DNA of 8,492 nucleotides, taken from Corallococcus sp. (GTDB lineage Bacteria > Bacillota > Clostridia > Christensenellales > CAG-314). Positions 1-6,589 of this stretch are shown here, one piece after another. The notes beneath the pieces were generated by a model. It was given only the letters and a program-made list of their open reading frames with translations. It did no database searches and was not told the origin of the DNA. Positions within the stretch are counted from its first letter, which is position 1. Each line of letters starts with the position of its first letter. Where the stretch lies: the NCBI GenBank assembly GCA_023663205.1, contig JAMPHX010000058.1, positions 1 through 8,492 of the forward strand, in the 5' to 3' direction. Both the position numbers and the translations under genes were made by a program.

Positions 1-65
1 GTCCATAAAACAAGTGCAAAAAGCGGCGAATCCTCCGCCTATTTGCCGAAATTTGCCCTGTTGCG

Positions 66-97
66 CTTTGCAAACGGGCGTTTGCGGAAAGTTTTTT
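66..97 (+). terminator. Probable intrinsic terminator of an off-window upstream gene
   Basis: A six-pair stem, GCAAAC (70-75) with GTTTGC (80-85), closes a GGGC loop. An outer CTTT/AAAG helix (66-69 with 88-91) stacks on it with a two-base GG bulge, and TTTTTT follows at once (92-97). That is the layout of a plus-strand rho-independent terminator. It implies a plus-strand gene ending at or before about position 65, but no end of a gene can be recognised in bases 1-65. Confidence 0.6.
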
Positions 98-123
98 GTC
101 AAAATATCATAAAATTACGCTTT

Positions 124-157
124 TTGACGTGTTTTCGCGCAGAATGTGTGCTATACT
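124..157 (+). promoter_or_regulatory. Candidate sigma-A promoter with extended -10
   Basis: TATACT (152-157) is a good -10 hexamer, and the TGC just before it (149-151) makes an extended -10. A TTGACG (124-129) lies upstream, but its 22-base spacing is too long for a normal -35, so the extended -10 probably carries the promoter. The predicted start near 164 would give a leader of about 55 bases before the ATG at 220. This is the only convincing promoter ahead of the acyltransferase operon. Confidence 0.55.
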
Positions 158-165
158 ATGTACAC
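146..165. promoter_or_regulatory. Imperfect palindrome over the -10, possible operator
   Basis: GTGTGC (146-151) and GTACAC (160-165) are inverted copies with one mismatch (G150 against T161), separated by eight bases, TATACTAT, that contain the -10. A repressor bound here would cover the promoter core. No regulator gene is adjacent in the window, so the operator role is inference. Confidence 0.3.
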
Positions 166-219
166 CAAACGCAATAGTTTGCTTTGCGCATTTATTGTAA
201 CACAAGGAAACATAAGTCG

Positions 220-1707
220 ATGAAGCAAAAAGACACAAACACGGCAGGTATTGTCGAAAACGTAAAAACAGACAATCAATCCGAAAAAGAAAACCGCAAA
301 CTGAAAAAACAATCGGCAAAGGACGAAAAAAAACAGCGCAAACTCAACACCGTTGCCGAAAGAAAGCGTCTTGCGGAGGAATACAAAAACAGTTTGCCTT
401 ACAAACTGCTTACCATTGCCAAGGAGCAAAAATCCGACGTCAAATGGTACAAGTTGGACAACGCGGCGTTGATGTATCCTCTTACGGCATCCAACGAAAG
501 CAATGCAATGTTCCGTATGTCGGTTCAACTGTACAAACCCGTTGACCCCGTAACACTTCAATACGCCCTTAACGACGTTTACAAACGCTTCCCCACCATG
601 ACGGGCTGCATAAAAAACGGCGTATTTTGGCCGTACATCGACAAACCTTACTACCCTATCGTTGTGTCGGAACAGAAGAATTTGCCGTGCAGACCGCTTT
701 CTATGGACGGAAAACACAGCCAAATGCGCATAACATACTTTAATAACGAAATTTCTTGCGAAATATTCCATTCCGCCGCAGACGGAACGGGCGCAATAAT
801 TTTTTTGAATTCGCTGCTTTGCTGCTACTTCCGCCGTCTCGGAATAGATATTGCCGATATGACAAACTGCCTTGACCACAGAGATATACCGTGCAAAGCA
901 GAAATACGCGACAACTTTGACAAAATTGCCGTTAAGAAAAATCCGCCTCCGCTGCCGCCGGTGGTAAAAGCCTCGTCATTTGACAAAGCCACTCCGTTTA
1001 TCGGTGGCGAGTTTGTTACCCGCCGCGGAATTTGCAGTGCGACGCAACTTAAAGAAACGGCAAAAAAGCACGACGCTACCGTGACGGAATTTTTGGGAGC
1101 AGTTGAATTGCTGGCACTTGAAAAACTGCGTCAGGCAACTGGCAGCGACGCAAAACATCCCGTAAGGATACTTGTCCCCGTCAACCTGCGCAAAATATAC
1201 GACGTAGATACTTTGCGCAATCATTCCAGTTACATCTTCTACACCTATCACGGACAAACCGATTTGGACGAAATAATCGCGGATATAAAACAACAGGTAA
1301 AAGAACAAATGCGCGACGATTACTTCCGAGGAATGGTTAGTTACAACTACAACAGCGGAAACAATCCTCTGCTCAAAATCGTACCTCTCGGAATAAAGCG
1401 TCTTGCGGTGAGCGCGGCGTGCCGCCGTATGGGCGACGGGATAGTAAACTCCGCTACTCTTTCCAACGTGGGAGTAATTTCCGCACCCAAAGAATTTAAA
1501 GACCACGTGTTGAGATACGAATTTCAATTAGGCAAACCGGCGCGCAAAACCGTTAACTTTGCCGTCGCAACCTACAACGATTACTGCGTAATATGTGTGT
1601 CCAATTCCTTTGCGGAAACGGACGCCGAACGGACATTCTTCCGAATACTTGCCGATTACGGCATAAATGTTGCCGTCGAAAGCGACGTTACGGAGGGCAT
1701 ACAATGA
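220..1707 (+). CDS. Condensation-fold acyltransferase, 'alcohol acetyltransferase' family
   Basis: A 495-residue soluble enzyme of the CoA-dependent acyltransferase/condensation superfamily. The family transfers an acyl group to an alcohol or amine; the substrate here is unknown. Its HxxxDG active-site motif is HSAADG (H184, D188, G189). Other family landmarks are WYKLDNAALMYP at 76-87, VPVNLRK before the second subdomain, and LSNVGVISAP near the C-terminus, about where condensation folds carry their second conserved motif. The family normally begins close to the WYKLDNA block, so residues 1-75, rich in Lys, Glu and Gln, are an added, probably disordered or coiled tail. The ATG at 220 is chosen because AAGGAAA (204-210) lies about 10 bases upstream; an in-frame TTG at 184 lacks a ribosome site. 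The stop overlaps the next ATG in ATGA, so the two products are probably made together. Pairing with a zinc-ribbon membrane protein suggests work at the membrane, perhaps on a lipid or lipid-linked alcohol (inference). Confidence 0.85.
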   Translation: MKQKDTNTAGIVENVKTDNQSEKENRKLKKQSAKDEKKQRKLNTVAERKRLAEEYKNSLPYKLLTIAKEQKSDVKWYKLDNAALMYPLTASNESNAMFRMSVQLYKPVDPVTLQYALNDVYKRFPTMTGCIKNGVFWPYIDKPYYPIVVSEQKNLPCRPLSMDGKHSQMRITYFNNEISCEIFHSAADGTGAIIFLNSLLCCYFRRLGIDIADMTNCLDHRDIPCKAEIRDNFDKIAVKKNPPPLPPVVKASSFDKATPFIGGEFVTRRGICSATQLKETAKKHDATVTEFLGAVELLALEKLRQATGSDAKHPVRILVPVNLRKIYDVDTLRNHSSYIFYTYHGQTDLDEIIADIKQQVKEQMRDDYFRGMVSYNYNSGNNPLLKIVPLGIKRLAVSAACRRMGDGIVNSATLSNVGVISAPKEFKDHVLRYEFQLGKPARKTVNFAVATYNDYCVICVSNSFAETDAERTFFRILADYGINVAVESDVTEGIQ

Positions 1708-2420
1708 AATACTGCACAAAATGCAAAGTAAACGTAAACAAACAACACGACAACTGTCCGCTGTGCGGCAGTTATCTTGACAGCCACAATGACAACGACA
1801 ACTTTGCCGAATACGCCAAACACGAGGACTGCGTTACCCATCCCGTAATAAAGATAGAAAACAAAGTGAACTTTTTGAAAACAAAGTTTAACAGAATTAC
1901 CCTTGTGCTAATGCTCTTGACGGTAATACTGAACCTTTTGCTTACGCCGACGCTCAATTGGTCGGCTTACGTTGTGATAGGCTGTATGTTCGTGATGTTT
2001 TGCGTAATAACGCCTATTGCCGAAAAATCCAAACTTCAACACCAAATAAAAGTCGACGTCGCTTTGATTACTTTGCTTGCCGTTGCAATGGAACTTGCCG
2101 TGCTGCGGCTGGGATTCAATTGGTTTGTTGTAACCGAAGTGCTGCCGTGGGTATACGTTGCGGCGTTGGTGCTTGTAGACTTTTTGATACTGTTCCGCAG
2201 ATACGAAGATAAGGGACTGTTTGCAACGCTTATCTACTGCACCGTTTTTGCCGTTCTTCCGCAAATTACCATGTGGATAGCGCGCGCCGTCGGCGCGGTT
2301 GAAACAAGCCCGCTTAGGCTGTTTATCATATTCTTTGCATCGCTGCTCAATACGGCGATTATCTTGATTGTCTGCACCCGTTCGCTAAAAGAAGAAATGG
2401 AAAGAAATCTGAGCATATGA
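1704..2420 (+). CDS. Zinc-ribbon six-helix membrane protein, DUF6320-like
   Basis: A 238-residue protein. It starts with a zinc-ribbon built from C4-x2-C7 and C18-x2-C21, followed by an acidic, Asn-rich linker (about 26-45). Six hydrophobic segments then follow at roughly 64-82, 88-106, 117-135, 143-164, 172-194 and 204-224, and the C-terminus is charged. The arrangement resembles DUF6320 proteins, which I recall next to alcohol acetyltransferase-family genes in Firmicutes; the assignment needs a profile search. The start is firm: GGAGGG (1692-1697) sits six bases before the ATG, and the ATG overlaps the acyltransferase stop (ATGA). An in-frame reading extends further upstream inside the neighbour, but without a ribosome site. 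The ribbon probably faces the cytoplasm, where it could hold or position the acyltransferase; that role is inference. A strong terminator follows 64 bases later. Confidence 0.8.
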   Translation: MKYCTKCKVNVNKQHDNCPLCGSYLDSHNDNDNFAEYAKHEDCVTHPVIKIENKVNFLKTKFNRITLVLMLLTVILNLLLTPTLNWSAYVVIGCMFVMFCVITPIAEKSKLQHQIKVDVALITLLAVAMELAVLRLGFNWFVVTEVLPWVYVAALVLVDFLILFRRYEDKGLFATLIYCTVFAVLPQITMWIARAVGAVETSPLRLFIIFFASLLNTAIILIVCTRSLKEEMERNLSI

Positions 2421-2483
2421 CGCGTAAAAGCAAACCGACGAATAAAAAACATTAGCATTTAAACAAACCATACATTAAACCGA

Positions 2484-2530
2484 AAAGTCTTGTCGAACGT
2501 AAAACAGTTAGACAAGACTTTATTATTTTA
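2484..2530 (+). terminator. Intrinsic terminator of the acyltransferase operon
   Basis: An 11-pair perfect stem: 2484-2494 (ending GTCTTGTC) pairs with 2511-2521 (beginning GACAAGAC). An inner AAC/GTT helix (2496-2498 with 2507-2509) shortens the loop. A T-rich tract, TTTATTATTTT, follows on the plus strand. The stem is also preceded by AAAA, which reads as TTTT on the minus strand, so it could stop transcription from both sides. Confidence 0.85.
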
Positions 2531-2573
2531 TTGAAAACTTTATATAAACCGAATAGCAGTCAATTACTTTGTC

Positions 2574-2616
2574 GAGGGCGTTTGTTCCGCTTTACGGCAA
2601 AGCAATATATGCCCTC
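2574..2616. repeat. Nested inverted repeat
   Basis: GAGGGC (2574-2579) pairs with GCCCTC (2611-2616). A second hairpin lies inside: GCTTT (2589-2593) with AAAGC (2599-2603) around an ACGGC loop. No T tract follows on either strand, so it does not look like a terminator. It could fold as a small two-tier RNA element or be chance. Confidence 0.35.
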
Positions 2617-2620
2617 TCCC

Positions 2621-2665
2621 TAAAAATGCTTTGCGGCGCTTTTTGCAGTAAAGTTAGCGCCGCAA
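2621..2665 (-). terminator. GC-rich hairpin, possible minus-strand terminator
   Basis: TTGCGGCGCT (2631-2640) and AGCGCCGCAA (2656-2665) are a perfect 10-base inverted repeat with a 15-base loop. Read on the minus strand, the stem is followed after AGCA by TTTTT (2626 to 2622). This is slightly off the usual layout, but it could end transcripts of the RNase J operon about 155 bases past its last stop codon. Confidence 0.45.
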
Positions 2666-2790
2666 TCTCTACCGCAAATTTGAGGCGATCAATTTGTCTG
2701 CAAAAGATTCAATACCCGTTGCAACAGATTACCCGCTTGTCGATAACAGTACGTAAAATACTCTCCGAAAACAAAAATCCGCAAAATATC

Positions 2791-2807
2791 TCGGCAGAAA
2801 TTGCCGA
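2791..2807 (-). terminator. Short hairpin just after the U32 gene, weak terminator candidate
   Basis: TCGGCA (2791-2796) pairs with TGCCGA (2802-2807) around a GAAAT loop, 13 bases beyond the stop codon of the U32 gene. On the minus strand it is followed by GATATTTT. The stem is only six pairs and the T run is short, so it is at best a weak terminator or a transcript-end stabiliser. Confidence 0.35.
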
Positions 2808-2819
2808 TAAAACATAACT

Positions 2820-4052
2820 TTATTTATTCTCGCTAATCTTTTTGGGAAGGCGCAGAATATCCCCTTCCGCAAGCGGATAAGGACAATCGATAACCAGTCG
2901 CTGCTGCACCAAATTGCAAACTTTGACGGGATTGCCCGGTTCGTCGGTAATACCTGTCGCCGCAAACGTCTTGTTGAAACTTGCGCCGCACGACAAAACT
3001 TCCAAGACATCTCCCTCCGAAAACTTGTTGCGCTGTTCTACCGTTGCCCTGCCGTCGGAATAAGCAATTACTTTGGCAATAAATTTGCTTTCTTCCACTG
3101 CTTTGCTCGATTGGTAATACTGTCTTTCCGCATCTTCGTCATAGTAAAAACCGGTAGTATAACAACGGTGGCTCGCCTTGGAGAGTTCTTCCTGCAAAAT
3201 ATCTTTGAGTTTATCGTCAAAACGTCCGCTGCAATAAGCGTCGATTGCTCTGCGATAAGCATTGACGACCGTCGCCACGTAAAACGACGACTTCATACGT
3301 CCCTCTATCTTGAAACTGTACACTCCCGCATTCATCAAATCGTCCAAGTGACTGAGCATATTGAGGTCTTTGGAATTGAAAATGTATGTGCCGCGAGTAT
3401 CTTCCTCAACTTCCATGCTGTCGTCGCGGCTTACTTCCCTTACCTGCCACTTCCAACGGCACGCCTGCACGCACTCGCCTCGGTTGCCGTCGCGTTCGGT
3501 AAGGTAGTTGGAAAGCAGACATCTGCCCGAGTAACTTATGCACATCGCTCCGTGCACAAAGGTTTCCAACTGCACGTCGGGACAAAACTCGGCAATTTCA
3601 CGTATTGCCTTTACGCCAGTTTCGCGGGCAAGCACAACCCTTTCCGCGCCCTGCCGTTTCCAAAAATCAACCGCGTATTTGTTTGTGGTATTTGCCTGCG
3701 TGGAAATGTGAACGGGAATACGGCAGTTGCTTTTGACAAAATCGAACACTCCGACATCGGATACAAGCAATGCGTCCGCCTGCGCCTTTTCGAGTTTGCC
3801 GAGATACTCGCCCAAACAGTCAAAGTCGGCGTTTTTGGCAAATATATTTACCGTAACGTAAACTTTTTTGCCTATGGAATGGGCATAATCGACTGCCTTG
3901 GCAATCTCGTCATCGGTAAAATTGTCGGCAAAAGCGCGTAAGCCGAAATTTTTCCCGGCAAGATAAACCGCGTCCGCACCGAAGTGGAACGCAGTCAGCA
4001 TTTTTTCGTAATTGCCGGCAGGCGCCAGCAGTTCAAAATCCGTGGATTTCAT
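2820..4052 (-). CDS. trhP: Peptidase U32 family protein, probable tRNA U34 hydroxylation factor
   Basis: A 410-residue U32 protein, close to the length of B. subtilis YrrO/TrhP2. The N-terminal family start is ELLAPAGNYEKML. The U32 signature runs from E163 to S181 with HGAMC171 and SGRC178, and two more cysteines follow in GEC194-x3-C198. In U32 relatives such as UbiU/UbiV conserved cysteines bind an iron-sulfur cluster, so these four are candidate ligands. Residues about 325-405 form the C-terminal small domain (EGDVLEVL, EGDILRLP). Despite the family name, the characterised TrhP-type members hydroxylate wobble uridine 34 of tRNA using a prephenate-derived group. The preceding gene encodes the methyltransferase for the next step, which is the main reason for this call over RlhA- or collagenase-type annotation. 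The start is firm: AGAGGA (minus strand, 4066-4061) lies eight bases ahead, inside the upstream gene, which it overlaps by 20 bases. B. subtilis has two adjacent U32 genes, but only one is seen here. Confidence 0.85.
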   Translation of the reverse strand: MKSTDFELLAPAGNYEKMLTAFHFGADAVYLAGKNFGLRAFADNFTDDEIAKAVDYAHSIGKKVYVTVNIFAKNADFDCLGEYLGKLEKAQADALLVSDVGVFDFVKSNCRIPVHISTQANTTNKYAVDFWKRQGAERVVLARETGVKAIREIAEFCPDVQLETFVHGAMCISYSGRCLLSNYLTERDGNRGECVQACRWKWQVREVSRDDSMEVEEDTRGTYIFNSKDLNMLSHLDDLMNAGVYSFKIEGRMKSSFYVATVVNAYRRAIDAYCSGRFDDKLKDILQEELSKASHRCYTTGFYYDEDAERQYYQSSKAVEESKFIAKVIAYSDGRATVEQRNKFSEGDVLEVLSCGASFNKTFAATGITDEPGNPVKVCNLVQQRLVIDCPYPLAEGDILRLPKKISENK

Positions 4053-4656
4053 TGTTATTTTCCTCTGCTAATTTGACCGAAACCGTAACGCCGTCGCCTA
4101 TGCGGTACAACTTTGTTTCAAGCGTCGGTTCGGCAAATATATCGTCCAAAAACTTTTTGAGATTGCGCGCTATAGTTATGTGCTTGTGACGCTTATCTTC
4201 GGGGACGTTTTCCACCAAGCCTTTGTACAGCACGTTGTCGCAAAACAGCACTCCGCCCACGTCGAGAACGTCCGACAAATACGGCAGAAAAACATCGTAC
4301 TGTCCCTTGGGCCCGTCCAGAAAAATAAAATCGTATTTGCCCGTCAACGAGCGCACTATTTCGCGCGCGTCGCCGACAAACAAATTGACGCGCTGCCAAA
4401 CCCCTGCGCGAATAAAATTTTGCTTGGCGGTATTTGCCGTATCCTCATCTATTTCAACGGTGTTGAGCGTAGCGTCGGGGCTTGCCGTCAGCATAATTAT
4501 TCCGCTGTAACCTACCGCCGTGCCGATTTCCAATATTTTGCGAGGTCGGTACTTCTCCGCAGTTGATTTGAGCAAAGCGCGCGTATCGTCTAACATTACG
4601 GGAATGTAATTTTGCCGAGCGTAATTTAAAACTTCTTTGAGTAAATCGTCGGACAT
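4033..4656 (-). CDS. trmR: tRNA 5-hydroxyuridine methyltransferase (TrmR/YrrM-type O-methyltransferase)
   Basis: A 207-residue class I SAM-dependent O-methyltransferase of the COMT-like, metal-dependent group. SAM-binding motif I is E43-IGTAVG (to 49), and the acidic ribose contact is E68 in VEID. The putative metal ligands are D114 in FLDGPKGQY and D140-N141 in FCDNVLYKG, and K117 corresponds to the catalytic lysine of COMT. B. subtilis TrmR (YrrM) has this layout and similar length (about 217 residues); it methylates 5-hydroxyuridine 34 to 5-methoxyuridine in tRNAs. The gene starts three bases after the RNase J stop and ends 20 bases inside the U32/TrhP gene, so both wobble-uridine steps are encoded together. 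No strong ribosome site precedes the ATG (only GGAAC about 10 bases upstream), consistent with translation carried over from RNase J. A small-molecule O-methyltransferase is the main alternative, made less likely by the neighbour. Confidence 0.85.
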   Translation of the reverse strand: MSDDLLKEVLNYARQNYIPVMLDDTRALLKSTAEKYRPRKILEIGTAVGYSGIIMLTASPDATLNTVEIDEDTANTAKQNFIRAGVWQRVNLFVGDAREIVRSLTGKYDFIFLDGPKGQYDVFLPYLSDVLDVGGVLFCDNVLYKGLVENVPEDKRHKHITIARNLKKFLDDIFAEPTLETKLYRIGDGVTVSVKLAEENNNEIHGF

Positions 4657-4659
4657 TGT

Positions 4660-6465
4660 TTACAGTTCCAATATCAACGGCAAAACAACCGGATTGCGTT
4701 TGAGTTTTACCCTGAAATAATGCTTTACGGCGCGTTGCAAATTGCTTTTGAGCGTCGCCACGCTGCAAGATTTGATGTCGGTTTTGCCGATTTCGTCCTC
4801 AATGAGTTTCTTTACGTCGTCGCAAGTTGCGCCGTCGCCGTTGAAAAAGCAGCCGCGCGACGTAACTTCCGGCCCGCTTACTATGCAGCCCAATTTTTTG
4901 CTGATACCTACTGCCGCGACCAAAATGCCGTCCTCGGCAAGGTTGAGCCGGTCTTTCAAAACAATGTTGCCGACGTCGCCCACGCCCAAGCCGTCTATCA
5001 TGACGTTGCCGCCCGCCACTTTGCCTTCCGTCTTGAAGGTGTTGGCATCCACCGCTACGCAGTCGCCTATATCGGGGATGATAATATGCGACTTTTTGTG
5101 TCCCAACTTTTCCACCAACATGGCGTGTTGTTTGAGATGTCTGTACTCGCCGTGAACGGGTATGAAGTAACGCGGGCGAACAAGCGTATAAACAAGTTTG
5201 AGTTCCTCCTGACAGGCGTGTCCCGATACATGTATATCGGCAAGTCCCGAATAAATTACCACGGCGCCCAATCTGTACAGATTGTTTATTACGCTGTATA
5301 CATCCTTTTCGTTGCCCGGAATGGGGTTTGCGGAAATAATTATCGTGTCGTTGGAGCCTATCTTTACTTTGTTAAATTCGCCGCTTGCCATACGCGTCAA
5401 TGCCGACATCGGTTCGCCTTGGCTGCCCGTAGACAGTATAACCAATCTGCCGTCGTCGATGCCGCCGATTTTGTCTATATCTACAAACATATCTTGGTCA
5501 AACGATACGTATCCTACGCGCTGCGCAGTTTCGATGCACTTTACCATACTTCTTCCAGAAACGGCTATTTTGCGTTTATACTTACAGGCAAGCGAAATTA
5601 TCATATTGAGCCGGTCTATATTGGATGCAAAAGTCGCAATAATGATTCTTCTGCCCTTGGCGTCGGAAAACAGTTTGTTCATAGTATCGCCCACTACCGA
5701 TTCGCTCATAGTGTAACCCGCTTTTTCCACGTTGGTGGATTCGCTCATCAGCAGCAATACGCCCTGTTTGCCTATCTCCGCAATGCGGTTGAGATTCATT
5801 ATCTCATTGCCGAGGGGTGTGTAATCCACCTTGAAATCGCCCGTATGCAGCACTGTGCCGACGGGTGTGCGCAGACATATTGCGCAAGCGCCCGCAACGC
5901 TGTGCGAAACGTGTATGAACTCCGCAGAAAACGCGCCCAGCGTCACTATGCTTTTGTCGCCTACGGTTACAAGGTTAACCTTGGATACAGAATCGTGTTC
6001 CAGCAATTTGTTTTCCACAAGCCCCAATGTGAGTTTTGTGCCGTATACGTCCAATTTGCCTTCCAGCGACTTTAACACATACGGAACCGCGCCTATGTGG
6101 TCCTCGTGTCCGTGAGTAAGCAGCAGTCCGCGTATTTTGGAGCGGTTTTCCGCAAGATAAGTGACGTCGGGTATTACTACGTCCACGCCCGGCATATCGC
6201 TTGTGGGGAAGGTCATGCCGGCGTCGATTATTACTATATCGTTGCCGTATTCGAACACCGTCATATTTTTGCCGATTTCGCCCACGCCGCCCAAAAACAT
6301 TACTTTGAGTTTACCCTTGGGTTTGTCGTACCCTATCGGTTTGCGCTTGTTCTTTTCCGCAAAATCGGGGAGAGGGGCTTTGCCGCCGTGACGGTGCGCG
6401 CCCGTTCCCTTTCCGCTGCGGTTGCTTTTATTTGTCGATTTTGATTTTGAATCGTTGTTTTTCAT
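4660..6465 (-). CDS. rnj: Ribonuclease J
   Basis: A 601-residue metallo-beta-lactamase/beta-CASP ribonuclease. RNase J proteins process and degrade mRNA and rRNA by 5'-to-3' exonuclease and endonuclease action. The zinc motif HGHEDH is at 118-123, followed by SHS (H188) and HTGDFK (H207, D210). The beta-CASP region has SESTNVEKAGYT at 241-252, STGSQGEP at 345-352, HVSGHA at 412-417 and PVHGEYRHL at 436-444. The C-terminal domain begins near 487 (MIDGLGVGDVG). The catalytic set looks complete. Residues 1-51 are a basic, Ser/Lys/Gly-rich, probably disordered tail, which accounts for the excess over the usual roughly 555 residues. I chose the ATG at 6465, with GGGAAG nine bases upstream. An in-frame GTG at 6489 would add eight residues, with AGG six bases before it, and cannot be excluded. 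The gene leads a tight minus-strand cluster with trmR and the U32 gene; its promoter must lie between about 6470 and 6590, but I cannot identify one with confidence. Confidence 0.95.
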   Translation of the reverse strand: MKNNDSKSKSTNKSNRSGKGTGAHRHGGKAPLPDFAEKNKRKPIGYDKPKGKLKVMFLGGVGEIGKNMTVFEYGNDIVIIDAGMTFPTSDMPGVDVVIPDVTYLAENRSKIRGLLLTHGHEDHIGAVPYVLKSLEGKLDVYGTKLTLGLVENKLLEHDSVSKVNLVTVGDKSIVTLGAFSAEFIHVSHSVAGACAICLRTPVGTVLHTGDFKVDYTPLGNEIMNLNRIAEIGKQGVLLLMSESTNVEKAGYTMSESVVGDTMNKLFSDAKGRRIIIATFASNIDRLNMIISLACKYKRKIAVSGRSMVKCIETAQRVGYVSFDQDMFVDIDKIGGIDDGRLVILSTGSQGEPMSALTRMASGEFNKVKIGSNDTIIISANPIPGNEKDVYSVINNLYRLGAVVIYSGLADIHVSGHACQEELKLVYTLVRPRYFIPVHGEYRHLKQHAMLVEKLGHKKSHIIIPDIGDCVAVDANTFKTEGKVAGGNVMIDGLGVGDVGNIVLKDRLNLAEDGILVAAVGISKKLGCIVSGPEVTSRGCFFNGDGATCDDVKKLIEDEIGKTDIKSCSVATLKSNLQRAVKHYFRVKLKRNPVVLPLILEL

Positions 6466-6574
6466 ATTATTATACTTCCCGTTTGGCACGCAAAACCTGC
6501 ATGCCTATATTATTTAATTTTGTTGCGCGGACTTACCAGACATAATTGTTACGGCTTGCTGCGCATATTTTTTA

Positions 6575-6589
6575 GGGGGAGGTAGCCCC
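6575..6589. repeat. Small G/C hairpin ahead of RNase J
   Basis: GGGG (6575-6578) pairs with CCCC (6586-6589) around a seven-base loop, directly after the T tract of the neighbouring terminator. On the minus strand it would lie about 110 bases upstream of the RNase J start and carries a CCTCC, the complement of a ribosome site. The plus strand carries GGGGGAGG, but no start codon follows at a useful distance. Its role is unknown. Confidence 0.35.

Larger units (their letters stand above)
2522..2819. other. Convergent intergenic gap, no supported gene
   Basis: About 300 bases between two convergent operons. No reading frame here has a plausible ribosome site: the longest, on the plus strand from a TTG at 2569, has none and gives a sequence I do not recognise. 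What the stretch does hold is three further inverted repeats (2574-2616, 2631-2665, 2791-2807), described separately. It may be the 3' untranslated region of the minus-strand operon, spacer, or a structured RNA. Confidence 0.6.

Noticed and set aside
28..46. GGCG/CGCC inverted repeat with a minus-strand T run, as a minus-strand terminator
   Set aside because: Only four pairs, and no minus-strand gene lies to its right to be terminated.
1..65. Possible end or start of a gene at the left edge (CAT at 4-6 reads as a minus-strand ATG; plus frame 1 is open to 172)
   Set aside because: Too little sequence, no ribosome site at a proper distance for the minus ATG, and no recognisable protein end. 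The terminator at 66-97 suggests an upstream plus-strand gene but does not show it.
190..198. RNase J HSVAG in place of the HSxxD seen in some homologues, considered as a lost catalytic residue
   Set aside because: The metal ligands and the other motifs are intact, and I recall HSVAG forms in other Clostridial RNase J proteins. The coordinates given are residue numbers, not bases.
151..879. A 242-codon minus-strand frame opposite the acyltransferase
   Set aside because: Antisense shadow with Phe/Val-rich composition typical of reverse-frame translation; it is also incompatible with the plus-strand promoter and gene.
2569..2817. An 82-codon plus-strand frame in the convergent gap
   Set aside because: TTG start without a ribosome site, cut through by the inverted repeats, and no recognisable sequence features.
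3111..3941. A 276-codon plus-strand frame opposite the U32 gene
   Set aside because: It matches no family I recognise and lies inside a gene with a full U32 signature.
4720..6075. A 451-codon plus-strand reading frame opposite RNase J
   Set aside because: It is a shadow of the RNase J codon pattern. It has no recognisable domain and lies wholly antisense to a gene with a complete catalytic motif set.
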